Assembly: GCA_902606835.1 (NCBI GenBank)
Contig: CACLHW010000001.1
Coordinates: forward strand, 62,001-126,000
DNA: 64,000 nucleotides
Reading direction: 5' to 3'
Origin: an uncultured Pelagibacteraceae bacterium
GTDB taxonomy: Bacteria; Pseudomonadota; Alphaproteobacteria; Pelagibacterales; Pelagibacteraceae
The position numbers were made by a program, and so were the translations under genes. Below the pieces are notes generated by a model that was not told where the DNA came from, did not search any database, and worked only from the letters and a program-made list of their open reading frames with translations. The stretch's first letter is position 1; every line of letters starts with the position of its first letter. This document shows positions 1-7,793 of this stretch, one piece after another.

Positions 1-1
1 T

Positions 2-628
2 TTTTCTGAAGTAGAAGATATTGTTTGTAAACACCTTAATCAAAAAACAAAAATAATTTCACTACAACCCAATACGTTAGCTGAAGTCTTTGATGATATT
101 AGGAGAGTCGCAGATGATTTGAAAGTAGATAACGTAATGAGTAATAAGCTTATCAAAAATTTAAAGACAAGGTTAGAAAACATAAAAAACAAAACTTTAA
201 ATCTAAAAAAAAAACCAACAGTAGCTTGCATTGAATGGATCGATCCTCTTATGATTGCTGGAAACTGGATACCAGAAATGGTAACCATATCAGGTGGAAT
301 TGATACTTTTGGAAAACCTGGTAACAATTCTCATTGGGTAAAATTTAATGAAATTAGAAATCATGACCCAGATATAATAATTTTTTTACCTTGCGGATTT
401 GATATTAAAAAAACTAAAAAAGAATTAGATAATCTTTTAAAAAAAGATAGTATTTGGAGCACTTTAAAAGCTTTCAAAAATAAAAAATTATTTGTGGCAG
501 ACGGAAATCAGTTTTTTAATAGACCTGGACCAAGATTAATTGAATCAATAGAAATATTTGCTGAAATAATTCACCCAGAATTATTTAATTTTAAGCATGA
601 AAAAACAGGATGGATCAATTTTAAATGA
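2..628 (+). CDS. Corrinoid-type ABC transporter substrate-binding protein, C-terminal part
   Basis: The frame is open from the left edge, so only the last 208 residues are visible and the start lies outside the window. The fragment resembles the BtuF-like periplasmic binding proteins (COG0614 family) of ABC importers for vitamin B12 or related chelates. Recognisable stretches are LQPNTLAEVFDDI, an ACIEWIDPLMIAGNWIPEM segment typical of proteins annotated as cobalamin-binding, and PGPRLIESIEIFAEIIHPE near the end. The stop overlaps the next start as ATGA, so the downstream surface protein is probably co-translated. The ligand cannot be read from sequence; a corrinoid is the family default. The import permease and ATPase are not in view. 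Confidence 0.75.
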   Translation, partial: FSEVEDIVCKHLNQKTKIISLQPNTLAEVFDDIRRVADDLKVDNVMSNKLIKNLKTRLENIKNKTLNLKKKPTVACIEWIDPLMIAGNWIPEMVTISGGIDTFGKPGNNSHWVKFNEIRNHDPDIIIFLPCGFDIKKTKKELDNLLKKDSIWSTLKAFKNKKLFVADGNQFFNRPGPRLIESIEIFAEIIHPELFNFKHEKTGWINFK

Positions 629-2994
629 AAAAAATTTTGGCACTTGTAGTTCTGGGTTTGCTTTTCAGTGGAAAAGCCTATGCCGCTGATTGTAATCAAG
701 CATCAGGAGATATTACTGGAACTGAAGGCAGTCCAGATACTACGCTATATGTTTGTGAAGATGACGATGTATTTGTTCTTGACGAAGGTGTTCACACCAC
801 AGCCAGTACAATTCGTGTTAACCTAAGCACAAACAATGCTCAAAATGTTACAATAACTAACTCAGGAACAATTAGAAGGACTGGAGACAATAGTGGTGTT
901 ATTTTAGGGGCAGGTTCTGACACAGTTACAGTTACCAACAACAGCACAGGTACAATTCAAGGCAAGGACCAGGGAATATTTATAAACACAGGAAGCAATT
1001 GGACAATAGATAACTCAGGAACTATTTATGGTGTAGATGCGAAAGGATTTAATATTAAAGGTGGAGACAATACAAAAATTACCAATCAATCAGGTGCTAC
1101 AATTAAAACTGATGGCGCTAACGGAATATTAATATGGGGCACTGACTCTAATGATGGGGAAAATACAGAAATACATAACTATGGAACCATCTCTGCGAAC
1201 ACTAGCACAATCAAAGCTGGAGATTATTCAGACGGAACTACGATAACCAATTATAGCGGCGGAATTATTCAAGCCACTAAAACTACAGGCTCAACAGCGG
1301 CAGTACAGATTGACGGCGACAATACAACAATCACTAACAAAGGAACCATAACTGCTAGCGGCACACAACACTCAATCGAAGTTAAAAACGGAACAACAGG
1401 CACAAAAATTTATGTTGATGGCGCTCCAACATTTACAGGAGAAGTTGATTTTAATAACGCAGCTGCAAATACCACAATGTATTTGGGATGTAGCATGACA
1501 CAAGACACAACTATAGAAATTCATAACAAACCTAGTCTAAACATTACTAATAATCTTTGTGGAAATGATACTTATACAATACAAGATAGTTCCCAAGTAG
1601 CTGATGTAGATAATTCTGAAACAAATGGATACTTAGTCATTGATGAAGGTCTCGAAGTTGTAAGCAATAATGCAAAATATAGAAGTGAAAATGTTGCAAC
1701 AAAATTGAAAGGTTTATTCAGTGCTGCAAACTACATTGATGGAGTTGAACCAGAAGATAAGTTCTTTAGAGTATTTTACAGCAGCGTAAAAAGAGAAAAT
1801 ATGTATAAGGGCAGCATGAAGGGTGTTGTGGGACAATTGAGTCCAATTAACTGGGGAAATATAACGAGTAATATCTTTTTAGGTTACAGCAAACATCATG
1901 GTGATTTTGATAACGGAGAATTTTTAGGGGGAGGAAATTATGCTTTAGGACTAAAGAACGTTTTTACAAAAAATGGATTAAAAGTATCTTTCTCACCCAT
2001 GATAGGACTCAATGATTTAGATCTTACTGATTTTGACTCAGATTCTTCCGCTAAAGTAAAAACTAATTTATTAAGCGAGTTTTTGGCACTTAATGGTAAA
2101 ATAGACAAAGAAATACAAACAAGTGACGATGCTTCGCTTAACTTAAGCGTTCAATCGACTTTAGGTCTACAAAGATTTCCAGATTATTTATCTAGTTTTA
2201 GTGATGGTGATTTGTCAGTTGATGAAGCTATTGAGCAAGTATTAAGTGGAGGGTTTGAGGTTAAATACAACGAGGAACTTGGCAAAGGTTTCATCATCAG
2301 ACCTTATGTTGGTGTAAGCTTAAATCATAACTTAAATAATAATATTGATATGGTAAAAGATGATGATAGCTTACCCGCTTCGCCAGCAGATTCATCTACA
2401 GCAGGTTATTATGTAGGCCTAACTCTAAATAAGGAAGCTAAAGATATTAATTTCGACTTAGATTTAATGTACGGAAACGAAGATGGATTAATTAATCAAA
2501 TTGCGGCTGTTTCATTAACCAAAAAGTTTGGTAAAGTTAAAACTGCAAAGCTTGAGACAAAATCTGACTCTTCAAAAATTGATTTAAGTTCCATTACCCA
2601 AGATCAAGATAAAGATCTAAAAGAAATTGAAGAATTAAAAAAAGCAGTAGAAGAAGTAAAAGCTAAAAATGAAGTATTAAGAACTCAAAACGAGAAGCTG
2701 AAATTTATGGCAGAAAAAGTTATAGAAGAAAATAAAACAAGCAAGGCATTAATTATAGATTTGATTAAAACAAATGAGAAAATCAAATTAGAGAAAGAGA
2801 TGCTGAAAAATCAAATTTTGGAGAAAGAAAGCGAAGAGCTTCGTAGGCAAATTGAAGAAAGCAATCAGGTTAATAAACCTTCTATAAAATTTTTAACGAT
2901 GTTCGGAGCAATCTTTACTTTTGTGGTATTAAGCTTAACTTCTTTAATTGGATCTATTATCAACAGAATTTTTTATAGGCCTATAAAAGCTTGA
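625..2994 (+). CDS. Autotransporter-like surface protein with C-terminal coiled coil and membrane segment
   Basis: This is a 789-residue protein. Residues 1-20 form a clear signal peptide ending in a YAA-type cleavage site. Residues of roughly 60-260 carry degenerate beta-helix repeats (TITNSGTI, TIDNSGTIYG, EIHNYGTI, TITNKGTI), the hallmark of passenger domains. Residues of roughly 370-640 alternate polar and apolar positions, rich in Gly and aromatics, and end with VSLTKKF, like an autotransporter barrel. The chain does not stop there: about 660-750 is a Glu/Lys heptad coiled coil, 756-779 is a hydrophobic helix, and a short basic tail follows. Autotransporters normally end at the barrel. 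The start overlaps the preceding stop by ATGA. I recognise the family but not a specific function; adhesion or surface display is an inference. Confidence 0.7.
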   Translation: MKKILALVVLGLLFSGKAYAADCNQASGDITGTEGSPDTTLYVCEDDDVFVLDEGVHTTASTIRVNLSTNNAQNVTITNSGTIRRTGDNSGVILGAGSDTVTVTNNSTGTIQGKDQGIFINTGSNWTIDNSGTIYGVDAKGFNIKGGDNTKITNQSGATIKTDGANGILIWGTDSNDGENTEIHNYGTISANTSTIKAGDYSDGTTITNYSGGIIQATKTTGSTAAVQIDGDNTTITNKGTITASGTQHSIEVKNGTTGTKIYVDGAPTFTGEVDFNNAAANTTMYLGCSMTQDTTIEIHNKPSLNITNNLCGNDTYTIQDSSQVADVDNSETNGYLVIDEGLEVVSNNAKYRSENVATKLKGLFSAANYIDGVEPEDKFFRVFYSSVKRENMYKGSMKGVVGQLSPINWGNITSNIFLGYSKHHGDFDNGEFLGGGNYALGLKNVFTKNGLKVSFSPMIGLNDLDLTDFDSDSSAKVKTNLLSEFLALNGKIDKEIQTSDDASLNLSVQSTLGLQRFPDYLSSFSDGDLSVDEAIEQVLSGGFEVKYNEELGKGFIIRPYVGVSLNHNLNNNIDMVKDDDSLPASPADSSTAGYYVGLTLNKEAKDINFDLDLMYGNEDGLINQIAAVSLTKKFGKVKTAKLETKSDSSKIDLSSITQDQDKDLKEIEELKKAVEEVKAKNEVLRTQNEKLKFMAEKVIEENKTSKALIIDLIKTNEKIKLEKEMLKNQILEKESEELRRQIEESNQVNKPSIKFLTMFGAIFTFVVLSLTSLIGSIINRIFYRPIKA

Positions 2995-3002
2995 ACTATT
3001 GT

Positions 3003-3017
3003 GTTCAGGATGTGTTC
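3003..3017. promoter_or_regulatory. Exact GTTC-N7-GTTC direct repeat
   Basis: Two GTTC tetramers separated by seven bases sit within a larger 11-bp-spaced repeat of TGTGTTCAG, just after the autotransporter stop and 48 bp from the 3' end of the initiator tRNA gene. The pattern equals the alphaproteobacterial LexA box, but no gene starts next to it, so it may be chance, or a recombinase arm-type repeat at a tRNA flank. Confidence 0.25.
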
Positions 3018-3064
3018 AGAAAAACTTCTGCAACTAACTTAAATTAAAAAAGTGTTGGTGTGAT

Positions 3065-3141
<77 letters not shown>

Positions 3142-3158
3142 ATAAATCTGATTTAAAT

Positions 3159-3185
3159 ATTATATTTTAACTAATAGATTAGCAA
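3159..3185 (-). promoter_or_regulatory. Possible sigma70 promoter of tRNA-fMet
   Basis: On the minus strand a TTGCTA element (3185-3180) is followed by TATAATAT (3164-3157). The spacing is 15 bp to TATAAT or 17 bp to the overlapping TAATAT. The -10 lies about 17 nt before the tRNA 5' end and just after the rpsU stop. Such elements arise easily in AT-rich DNA, so support is modest. Confidence 0.35.
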
Positions 3186-3191
3186 ATGAAA

Positions 3192-3386
3192 TTAGAAGTT
3201 GTTTCTCATCCTTTGGATTTTTTTTGCTCTTCTAATGTTTTCTGATTTTTCTCTTTTTTTTCTTTCGGATGGTTTTTCGTAATTGCTTTTAATTTTAAGT
3301 ATCTTAAAAAAACCTTCTCTTTGAAGTTTTCTTTTAAGAATCCTTAAAGCTTGATCAACATTGTTATCTTTAACTTCTATTTTAAT
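3192..3386 (-). CDS. rpsU: 30S ribosomal protein S21, apparent ATT start
   Basis: The 64-residue product contains the S21 core [20 protein letters not shown] and [13 protein letters not shown], then a basic tail, and is a normal length for alphaproteobacterial S21. S21 is a small-subunit protein at the mRNA exit/anti-Shine-Dalgarno region. No ATG, GTG or TTG lies between the in-frame TAG upstream and the conserved DNN motif. The first codon that aligns with the family's initiator Met is ATT at 3386-3384, 5 nt after a perfect AGGAGG. The gene precedes tRNA-fMet on the same strand and follows purE with about 60 nt between. The start codon is inferred; the gene identity is firm. Confidence 0.93.
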   Translation of the reverse strand: MKIEVKDNNVDQALRILKRKLQREGFFKILKIKSNYEKPSERKKREKSENIRRAKKIQRMRNNF

Positions 3387-3390
3387 AACT

Positions 3391-3397
3391 ACCTCCT
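3391..3397 (-). promoter_or_regulatory. Strong Shine-Dalgarno of rpsU (AGGAGGT)
   Basis: A full AGGAGGT sits 4-5 nt before the ATT codon of rpsU. It is much stronger than the sites before most genes here, which mostly lack a recognisable Shine-Dalgarno because of overlaps and AT-richness. Its position supports ATT as the initiator and may compensate for the weak start codon. Confidence 0.8.
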
Positions 3398-3446
3398 AAT
3401 TAAAGATGCACTAATTAACATTAAACAAAAAGATTGTCCACCTAGT

Positions 3447-3938
3447 TTAAAATGGTTTTTTAGGTACCTTTTTTTCAAAATTTCTTCTGTAAGCCCTAAG
3501 TTTATTTTCAATTTTTTTATATCTTACTGACAATATTGAAGCAGCCAATAATGCTGCATTAATTGCCCCGGCTTTTCCTATTGCTAAAGTTCCAACTGGT
3601 ATTCCACTTGGCATTTGAACTGTTGAAAGCAAACTATCTAGACCTTTTAGTTTACTTTCCGTTGGGACCCCTAGGACTGGTAAAGTAGTTAGAGAAGCTG
3701 TTACCCCAGCTAAATGAGCAGACATTCCTGCAGCGGCTATTATTATTTCCATTTTATTTTTTTCTGCTTCTTTAAGAAATTTATGTAATCTTTTTGGCGT
3801 TCTATGAGCAGATATTACTCTTACATCGTGCTTAATTCCAAATTCTTTTAAAGTATTACTACAATACTCCATAGTACCAGCCCAGTCAGATTTACTTCCC
3901 ATAATAATTCCAACTAAGTTATTATTTTTGTTTTTCAT
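3447..3938 (-). CDS. purE: N5-carboxyaminoimidazole ribonucleotide mutase
   Basis: PurE converts N5-CAIR to CAIR in de novo purine synthesis, in the cytosol. The 163-residue protein has the family's length and signatures: GSKSDW at residues 14-19 (phosphate binding), SAHRTP with the catalytic His at about 45, AAAGMSAHLAGVTA, and PVLGVP. It is the last gene of the long minus-strand run headed by tkt, 12 nt after trcR. PurK, its usual operon partner, is not next to it. Confidence is high from motif content alone. Confidence 0.96.
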   Translation of the reverse strand: MKNKNNNLVGIIMGSKSDWAGTMEYCSNTLKEFGIKHDVRVISAHRTPKRLHKFLKEAEKNKMEIIIAAAGMSAHLAGVTASLTTLPVLGVPTESKLKGLDSLLSTVQMPSGIPVGTLAIGKAGAINAALLAASILSVRYKKIENKLRAYRRNFEKKVPKKPF

Positions 3939-3950
3939 TTATTTTAAATA

Positions 3951-4529
3951 TTATATAGAGGGTTCTATTTTCTTATTTTGTTTTTCTATTTCTTTTCTTT
4001 TTCTTTCAGCTTTTCTTTCTGCTTTTTCTAAAGCTTTTTTAATATCTGCTTGTGTACAAAGATTGGAAACGACAGGATCTTTGGGAGATAAGTTTGAAGA
4101 ATTCCAATATCTTTTATTTCTTATAAGTTCGACAGTTTTTTTTGTACTTCCAACTAGTTTTACAATTTGACTGTCAGCAAGTTGAGGACAATTTTTAGTC
4201 AACCACAAGACAGCTTCTGGCCTGTCTTGTCTCTTAGACAAAGGTACATATTTATTTGTTTTCTTCTCAGATTTAATATCAAGAACTTTTTTATTTAAAA
4301 CTAGCGGCCTATCAATATCTTTAGATGAGGCTTCTATTTCTTCTCTAGTTAATTGACCTGATAAAATAGGATTATAAGCTTTTATTCCTTTTGCGACATC
4401 TCCATCTGCTATACCTTTTACTTCAAGTTCATGCAGATCACAAAAAGCAGCAATTTGCTTAAAACTTATTTTAGTATTTTCTACCAACCAAACAGCAGTG
4501 GCTTTTGGCATAAATGGTTTATCAGTCAT
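3951..4529 (-). CDS. trcR: DUF1013-family cell cycle regulator (TrcR-like)
   Basis: The 192-residue protein matches the alphaproteobacterial DUF1013 family, named TrcR in Caulobacter-type annotation. Family-like segments are PFMPKATAVWLVENT, FKQIAAFCDLHELEVKGIAD, AYNPILSGQLTREEIE, and in the second half KRQDRPEAVLWLTKNCPQL followed by a helix-turn-helix-like region. The C terminus is a Lys/Glu-rich helix. The ATG overlaps the L31 stop by one base (TAATG), so translation is coupled. A regulatory, DNA-binding role is known for the family; its targets here are unknown. Confidence 0.85.
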   Translation of the reverse strand: MTDKPFMPKATAVWLVENTKISFKQIAAFCDLHELEVKGIADGDVAKGIKAYNPILSGQLTREEIEASSKDIDRPLVLNKKVLDIKSEKKTNKYVPLSKRQDRPEAVLWLTKNCPQLADSQIVKLVGSTKKTVELIRNKRYWNSSNLSPKDPVVSNLCTQADIKKALEKAERKAERKRKEIEKQNKKIEPSI

Positions 4530-4759
4530 TATTTTTTTTCTGCCGATCTTAAATTTTTAAATTTTTTAAAAAATTTGTTGACTCTTCCTTTATCCAATAT
4601 TTTTTGGGATCCACCTATCCAAGCCGGATGTGATTTTGAGTCAATATCAAGTTTTAAAGTTTCTCCTTCTTTCCCCCATGTTGACATTGTCTCAAATTGA
4701 CTACCATCTGTCATTACTACTTTTATCTTGTGATAATCTGGATGTATTTTTTTTTTCAT
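4529..4759 (-). CDS. rpmE: 50S ribosomal protein L31
   Basis: The 76-residue protein opens with [19 protein letters not shown] and carries [19 protein letters not shown], the alphaproteobacterial L31 form. It contributes to the inter-subunit bridge region of the ribosome. No CxxC pair is present, so this is a zinc-independent (C-minus) L31. It sits between suhB (45 nt upstream) and trcR (one-base overlap), within the minus-strand run. Confidence 0.95.
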   Translation of the reverse strand: MKKKIHPDYHKIKVVMTDGSQFETMSTWGKEGETLKLDIDSKSHPAWIGGSQKILDKGRVNKFFKKFKNLRSAEKK

Positions 4760-4804
4760 AACGACAATTTAATATAATAAAATAAAATAATTAACAACAA
4801 CTAA

Positions 4805-5593
4805 TTAGCAATTTAACACCTCCATCATTTCATTATTTATTTTAGAATTAGTTGCTAATATTGATTGGTTTTGCAAATATTCATCTTTTCCACTAAAATC
4901 AGTAACAAATCCTCCAGCTTCTTTTATTAAAATAATGCCAGCTGCAATGTCCCAGTAATTTAAATTTCTTTGCCAAAATCCATCACATCTTCCAGCAGCT
5001 ACATAAGCCATATCAAGCGCAGCACTTCCTAATTTTCTTACTGGCAAAAGGACTTTTGATGAAAAATTAACATATTCTTTTAACGACAATTCTCTATTTT
5101 TTGAATTATTTCTTGGTCCACCTGTGAAAATAATACAATCTTTTAATTTTTTTCTTGAAGATACGCGCATACGCTGATTGTTTAAATAAGATCCATTACC
5201 TTTTTCAGCAACAAACATTTCATCTTTAATTGGATCATAAATTATACCGCAAATTATTTCTTTTTCTTTTTCCAAACCTATCGATATTGCAAAATGAGGT
5301 ATGCCGTGAAGGAAATTTGCAGTTCCATCAATAGGATCAATAATCCATCTAAAAGATTTGTCATTATTTATTTCACCAATTTCTTCACTTAAAATAGAAT
5401 AGTCAGGTCTGGCCTTTTGAAGTTCTTCTATCAGAATTTTTTCTACTCTTTTATCAGATGCAGTTACAAAATCACCTGGCCCTTTAAGTGAGACTTGAAG
5501 TTTTTCAATTTCTCCAAAATCTCTAATTAAAACTTTAGAAGCTTTTCTGCAAGCTTTCACCATTACATTAATATTTGCAGAATTCAGTTTCAT
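4805..5593 (-). CDS. suhB: Inositol monophosphatase family phosphatase
   Basis: The 262-residue protein has the metal-binding triad of the inositol monophosphatase family: LSEEIGE (first metal Glu), IDPIDGTANFLHG (DPIDGT motif) and WDIAAGIILIKEAGG near the C terminus. Family members hydrolyse inositol-1-phosphate or related sugar phosphates; SuhB also acts in ribosome biogenesis and antitermination in E. coli. The start codon directly abuts the efp stop, and its neighbours are translation genes (efp, rpmE), which favours the SuhB reading. Substrate is not determinable here. Confidence 0.9.
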   Translation of the reverse strand: MKLNSANINVMVKACRKASKVLIRDFGEIEKLQVSLKGPGDFVTASDKRVEKILIEELQKARPDYSILSEEIGEINNDKSFRWIIDPIDGTANFLHGIPHFAISIGLEKEKEIICGIIYDPIKDEMFVAEKGNGSYLNNQRMRVSSRKKLKDCIIFTGGPRNNSKNRELSLKEYVNFSSKVLLPVRKLGSAALDMAYVAAGRCDGFWQRNLNYWDIAAGIILIKEAGGFVTDFSGKDEYLQNQSILATNSKINNEMMEVLNC

Positions 5594-6157
5594 TTATTTT
5601 ACCTTTTTTAAATATTCTAAAGTTCGAGTATCTAAAACAATATTGTCTCCTATGTTTATAAATGGGGGCACCATGATTTTAATACCATTTTCAAGTGTTG
5701 CTGGCTTATAAGAGGAAGAAGCAGTTTGACCTTTAATTGCAGCATCAGTAGTTTCAATTTTTAGTTCTACCGACGAAGGTAGTTCAACAGAAAGTGCTTG
5801 ATCATCATGAAATTGAACATTTACTTCCATATTTTCTTTAAGCAATTTATTTCTATCACCCAGTAAAGATTTATTAATTTGAATTTGTTCGAAATTAGTT
5901 TGGTCCATAAAGTGGCAATTATTTTCATCTTCATAAAGAAAATTAAATTTTTTATCATCTAAAATTGCTCTTTCAACAGAATCGCTAGATCTAAATCTTT
6001 CGTTTAATTTTGTCCCTTTCTTAACGCTTTTAAGTTCCACTTGATTAAATGCACCACCTTTTCCTGGTTTAACATGTTGCGTTTTTAAGACAGACCATAA
6101 ATCATTTTTATGTTCTATTATCATTCCTGGTTTAATTTCATTTCCTAATATTTTCAT
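5594..6157 (-). CDS. efp: Elongation factor P
   Basis: EF-P relieves ribosome stalling at polyproline stretches. The 187-residue protein has the three-domain EF-P length, the domain I loop HVKPGKGGAF with the modifiable Lys at position 33, and the C-terminal GDNIVLDTRTLEYLKKVK typical of domain III. The genes for Lys modification (epmA, epmB) are not seen nearby. It lies 1 nt after thiE and directly before suhB. Confidence 0.97.
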   Translation of the reverse strand: MKILGNEIKPGMIIEHKNDLWSVLKTQHVKPGKGGAFNQVELKSVKKGTKLNERFRSSDSVERAILDDKKFNFLYEDENNCHFMDQTNFEQIQINKSLLGDRNKLLKENMEVNVQFHDDQALSVELPSSVELKIETTDAAIKGQTASSSYKPATLENGIKIMVPPFINIGDNIVLDTRTLEYLKKVK

Positions 6158-6158
6158 T

Positions 6159-6767
6159 TTACTTAAATTTTTTAATAGCTGAAACAGGATCTAATGTTTT
6201 ATTATTCCAAACATAATTTGAGCAAGCAATAAAATCTGCCCCATTCGATAAAATTTTTTTATAATTAGAATTATTAATTCCACCTATTGCAACGGTGGGC
6301 ATATTAATTTTTTTTTTGGCCCAACGCAATATTTCTAAGTTGGCTCTAAAAGCAGTTTTTTTTGTTAAAGATTTAAAGAAAGATCCAAACGCAACATAAT
6401 TTGCTCCATTTTTTTTTGCATTAATAGCTAATTTTTTTGAGTTATGACAAGTTAATCCAATAATTTTATTTTTTCCCAAAATTTTTCTAGCAATTTTAAA
6501 ATTTGTATCTGTCTGTCCAATATGACACCCATCAGCGTTAATAATTTTTGCAACTTTGGGCTTGTCGTTAATTAAAAATTTAACATTATTTTTTTTCGTT
6601 ATACGTTTAATTTTTTTAGATATTTTTATCAGTTTTTTTGAAGAAATTTTTTTTATTCTTAATTGAAAATATTTTACTTTGTTAGTTTTAAGTATGTTAT
6701 TTAGGCTCTTATAAAAATTATCCCCCCTTATATTTTGAGGTGATATCAAATAAATATATCTTTTCAA
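6159..6767 (-). CDS. thiE: Thiamine-phosphate synthase
   Basis: ThiE joins HMP-PP and the thiazole phosphate to make thiamine phosphate. The 202-residue TIM barrel shows YFQLRIK, LINDKPKVAKIINADGCHIGQTD-type beta/alpha turns with the substrate-binding INDK and HIGQ residues, GLTCHNS, and a phosphate-binding PTVAIGGIN. The sequence is very Lys/Asn rich and divergent, but motif order is right. It lies in the glycolytic run 6 nt after the aldolase. With thiD elsewhere in the window it fits pyrimidine-precursor salvage; thiC is not seen here. Confidence 0.85.
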   Translation of the reverse strand: MKRYIYLISPQNIRGDNFYKSLNNILKTNKVKYFQLRIKKISSKKLIKISKKIKRITKKNNVKFLINDKPKVAKIINADGCHIGQTDTNFKIARKILGKNKIIGLTCHNSKKLAINAKKNGANYVAFGSFFKSLTKKTAFRANLEILRWAKKKINMPTVAIGGINNSNYKKILSNGADFIACSNYVWNNKTLDPVSAIKKFK

Positions 6768-6773
6768 TTTAAA

Positions 6774-7793
6774 CTAGGCTGTTAATTGTTTTTCTAAATC
6801 TATACTCCATTTTGCTGAAGTTGATAGCCCATTCATTTTAGATCTATGATTAAAGATTTTTTGCGTATTATTTATATCTTTAATATTTTTTGCCCAATTT
6901 TTAAGAGCACTTTGTTGCAAGGCCCTTCCATATGAGAAGCTCATTAAAAAATTTGTATTATTAATTTTATTTATTTCATTTAAATTTTGTGTAGCTTCTA
7001 TTTCTGTTTGGCCGCCTGATAAAAAAGCAATTCCAGGAACTTCAGCAGGCACATTATCTTTTAAGCACTTGAGAGTCATTTTTGCAATTTCCTCTTTAGT
7101 GCTTTTATTTTTTGATTTGCTTCCAGGTAATATCATATTAGGTTTTAATATTGTTCCTTTGAGATTCACATTATTTAATTTTAATTCTTTATAACATTCT
7201 TTTAAAACTTTAGATGTTACTTCATAGCAATGAGCTATATTATGATCTCCATCCATTAAAACTTCTGGCTCAACTATGGGAACCATTCTTGCTTCCTGTA
7301 CTAAAGCTGCATATCTTGCTAAAGCGTGAGCATTTGATTTAATTGCTAATTCCGAAGGATATTTTTTTGAGATATTATAAACAGCTCTCCATTTTGTAAA
7401 TCTTGCTCCAAGTTTATAATATTCTTCCAGTCTCTCTCTTAAACCATCTAAACCTTCAGTAACTTTTTCTTCGGGAGATCCAGCCAACTTTTTTGCGCCA
7501 GTATCTACTTTTATTCCAGGAATAGAACCAAAACTTTTAATTAAGTCCGGTATTGATTTACCCGAGGAGGTTTTTTGTTTTATTGTTTCGTCATATAATA
7601 TTACTCCTCCAATATGATTTTTCATACCTTCTGCTGAAAATAATGTTTCTCTAAATTTAAGTCTGTTCTCTGTAGTGGATTGAACATTAACGCTGGATAA
7701 TCTTTTTGTCATTGTTCCAGTGCTTTCATCGGCAGCCAATATACCTTTTCCTTTTGCTACCATTTGTTTTGCAATATTTTCTAATTCACTCAT
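6774..7793 (-). CDS. Fructose-bisphosphate aldolase, class I (eukaryote-type)
   Basis: It cleaves or forms fructose 1,6-bisphosphate through a Schiff base, without metal. The 339-residue protein carries GKGILAADESTGTM near the N terminus, LFSAEGMKNHIGGVILYDET, KWRAVYNI, the EPEVLMDGDH loop, and GTILKPNMILPG containing the Schiff-base Lys; GGQTEIEA follows. This is the class I family best known from eukaryotes and some bacteria, not the E. coli FbaA or DhnA type. Its start overlaps the pgk stop by 8 nt, so it is co-expressed with pgk, gap and tkt. Confidence 0.95.
   Translation of the reverse strand: MSELENIAKQMVAKGKGILAADESTGTMTKRLSSVNVQSTTENRLKFRETLFSAEGMKNHIGGVILYDETIKQKTSSGKSIPDLIKSFGSIPGIKVDTGAKKLAGSPEEKVTEGLDGLRERLEEYYKLGARFTKWRAVYNISKKYPSELAIKSNAHALARYAALVQEARMVPIVEPEVLMDGDHNIAHCYEVTSKVLKECYKELKLNNVNLKGTILKPNMILPGSKSKNKSTKEEIAKMTLKCLKDNVPAEVPGIAFLSGGQTEIEATQNLNEINKINNTNFLMSFSYGRALQQSALKNWAKNIKDINNTQKIFNHRSKMNGLSTSAKWSIDLEKQLTA

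Noticed and set aside
3004-3064. Hairpin CAGAA-AAAC-TTCTG after the autotransporter gene as a terminator
   Set aside because: The 5-bp stem is too short and no T-tract follows directly.
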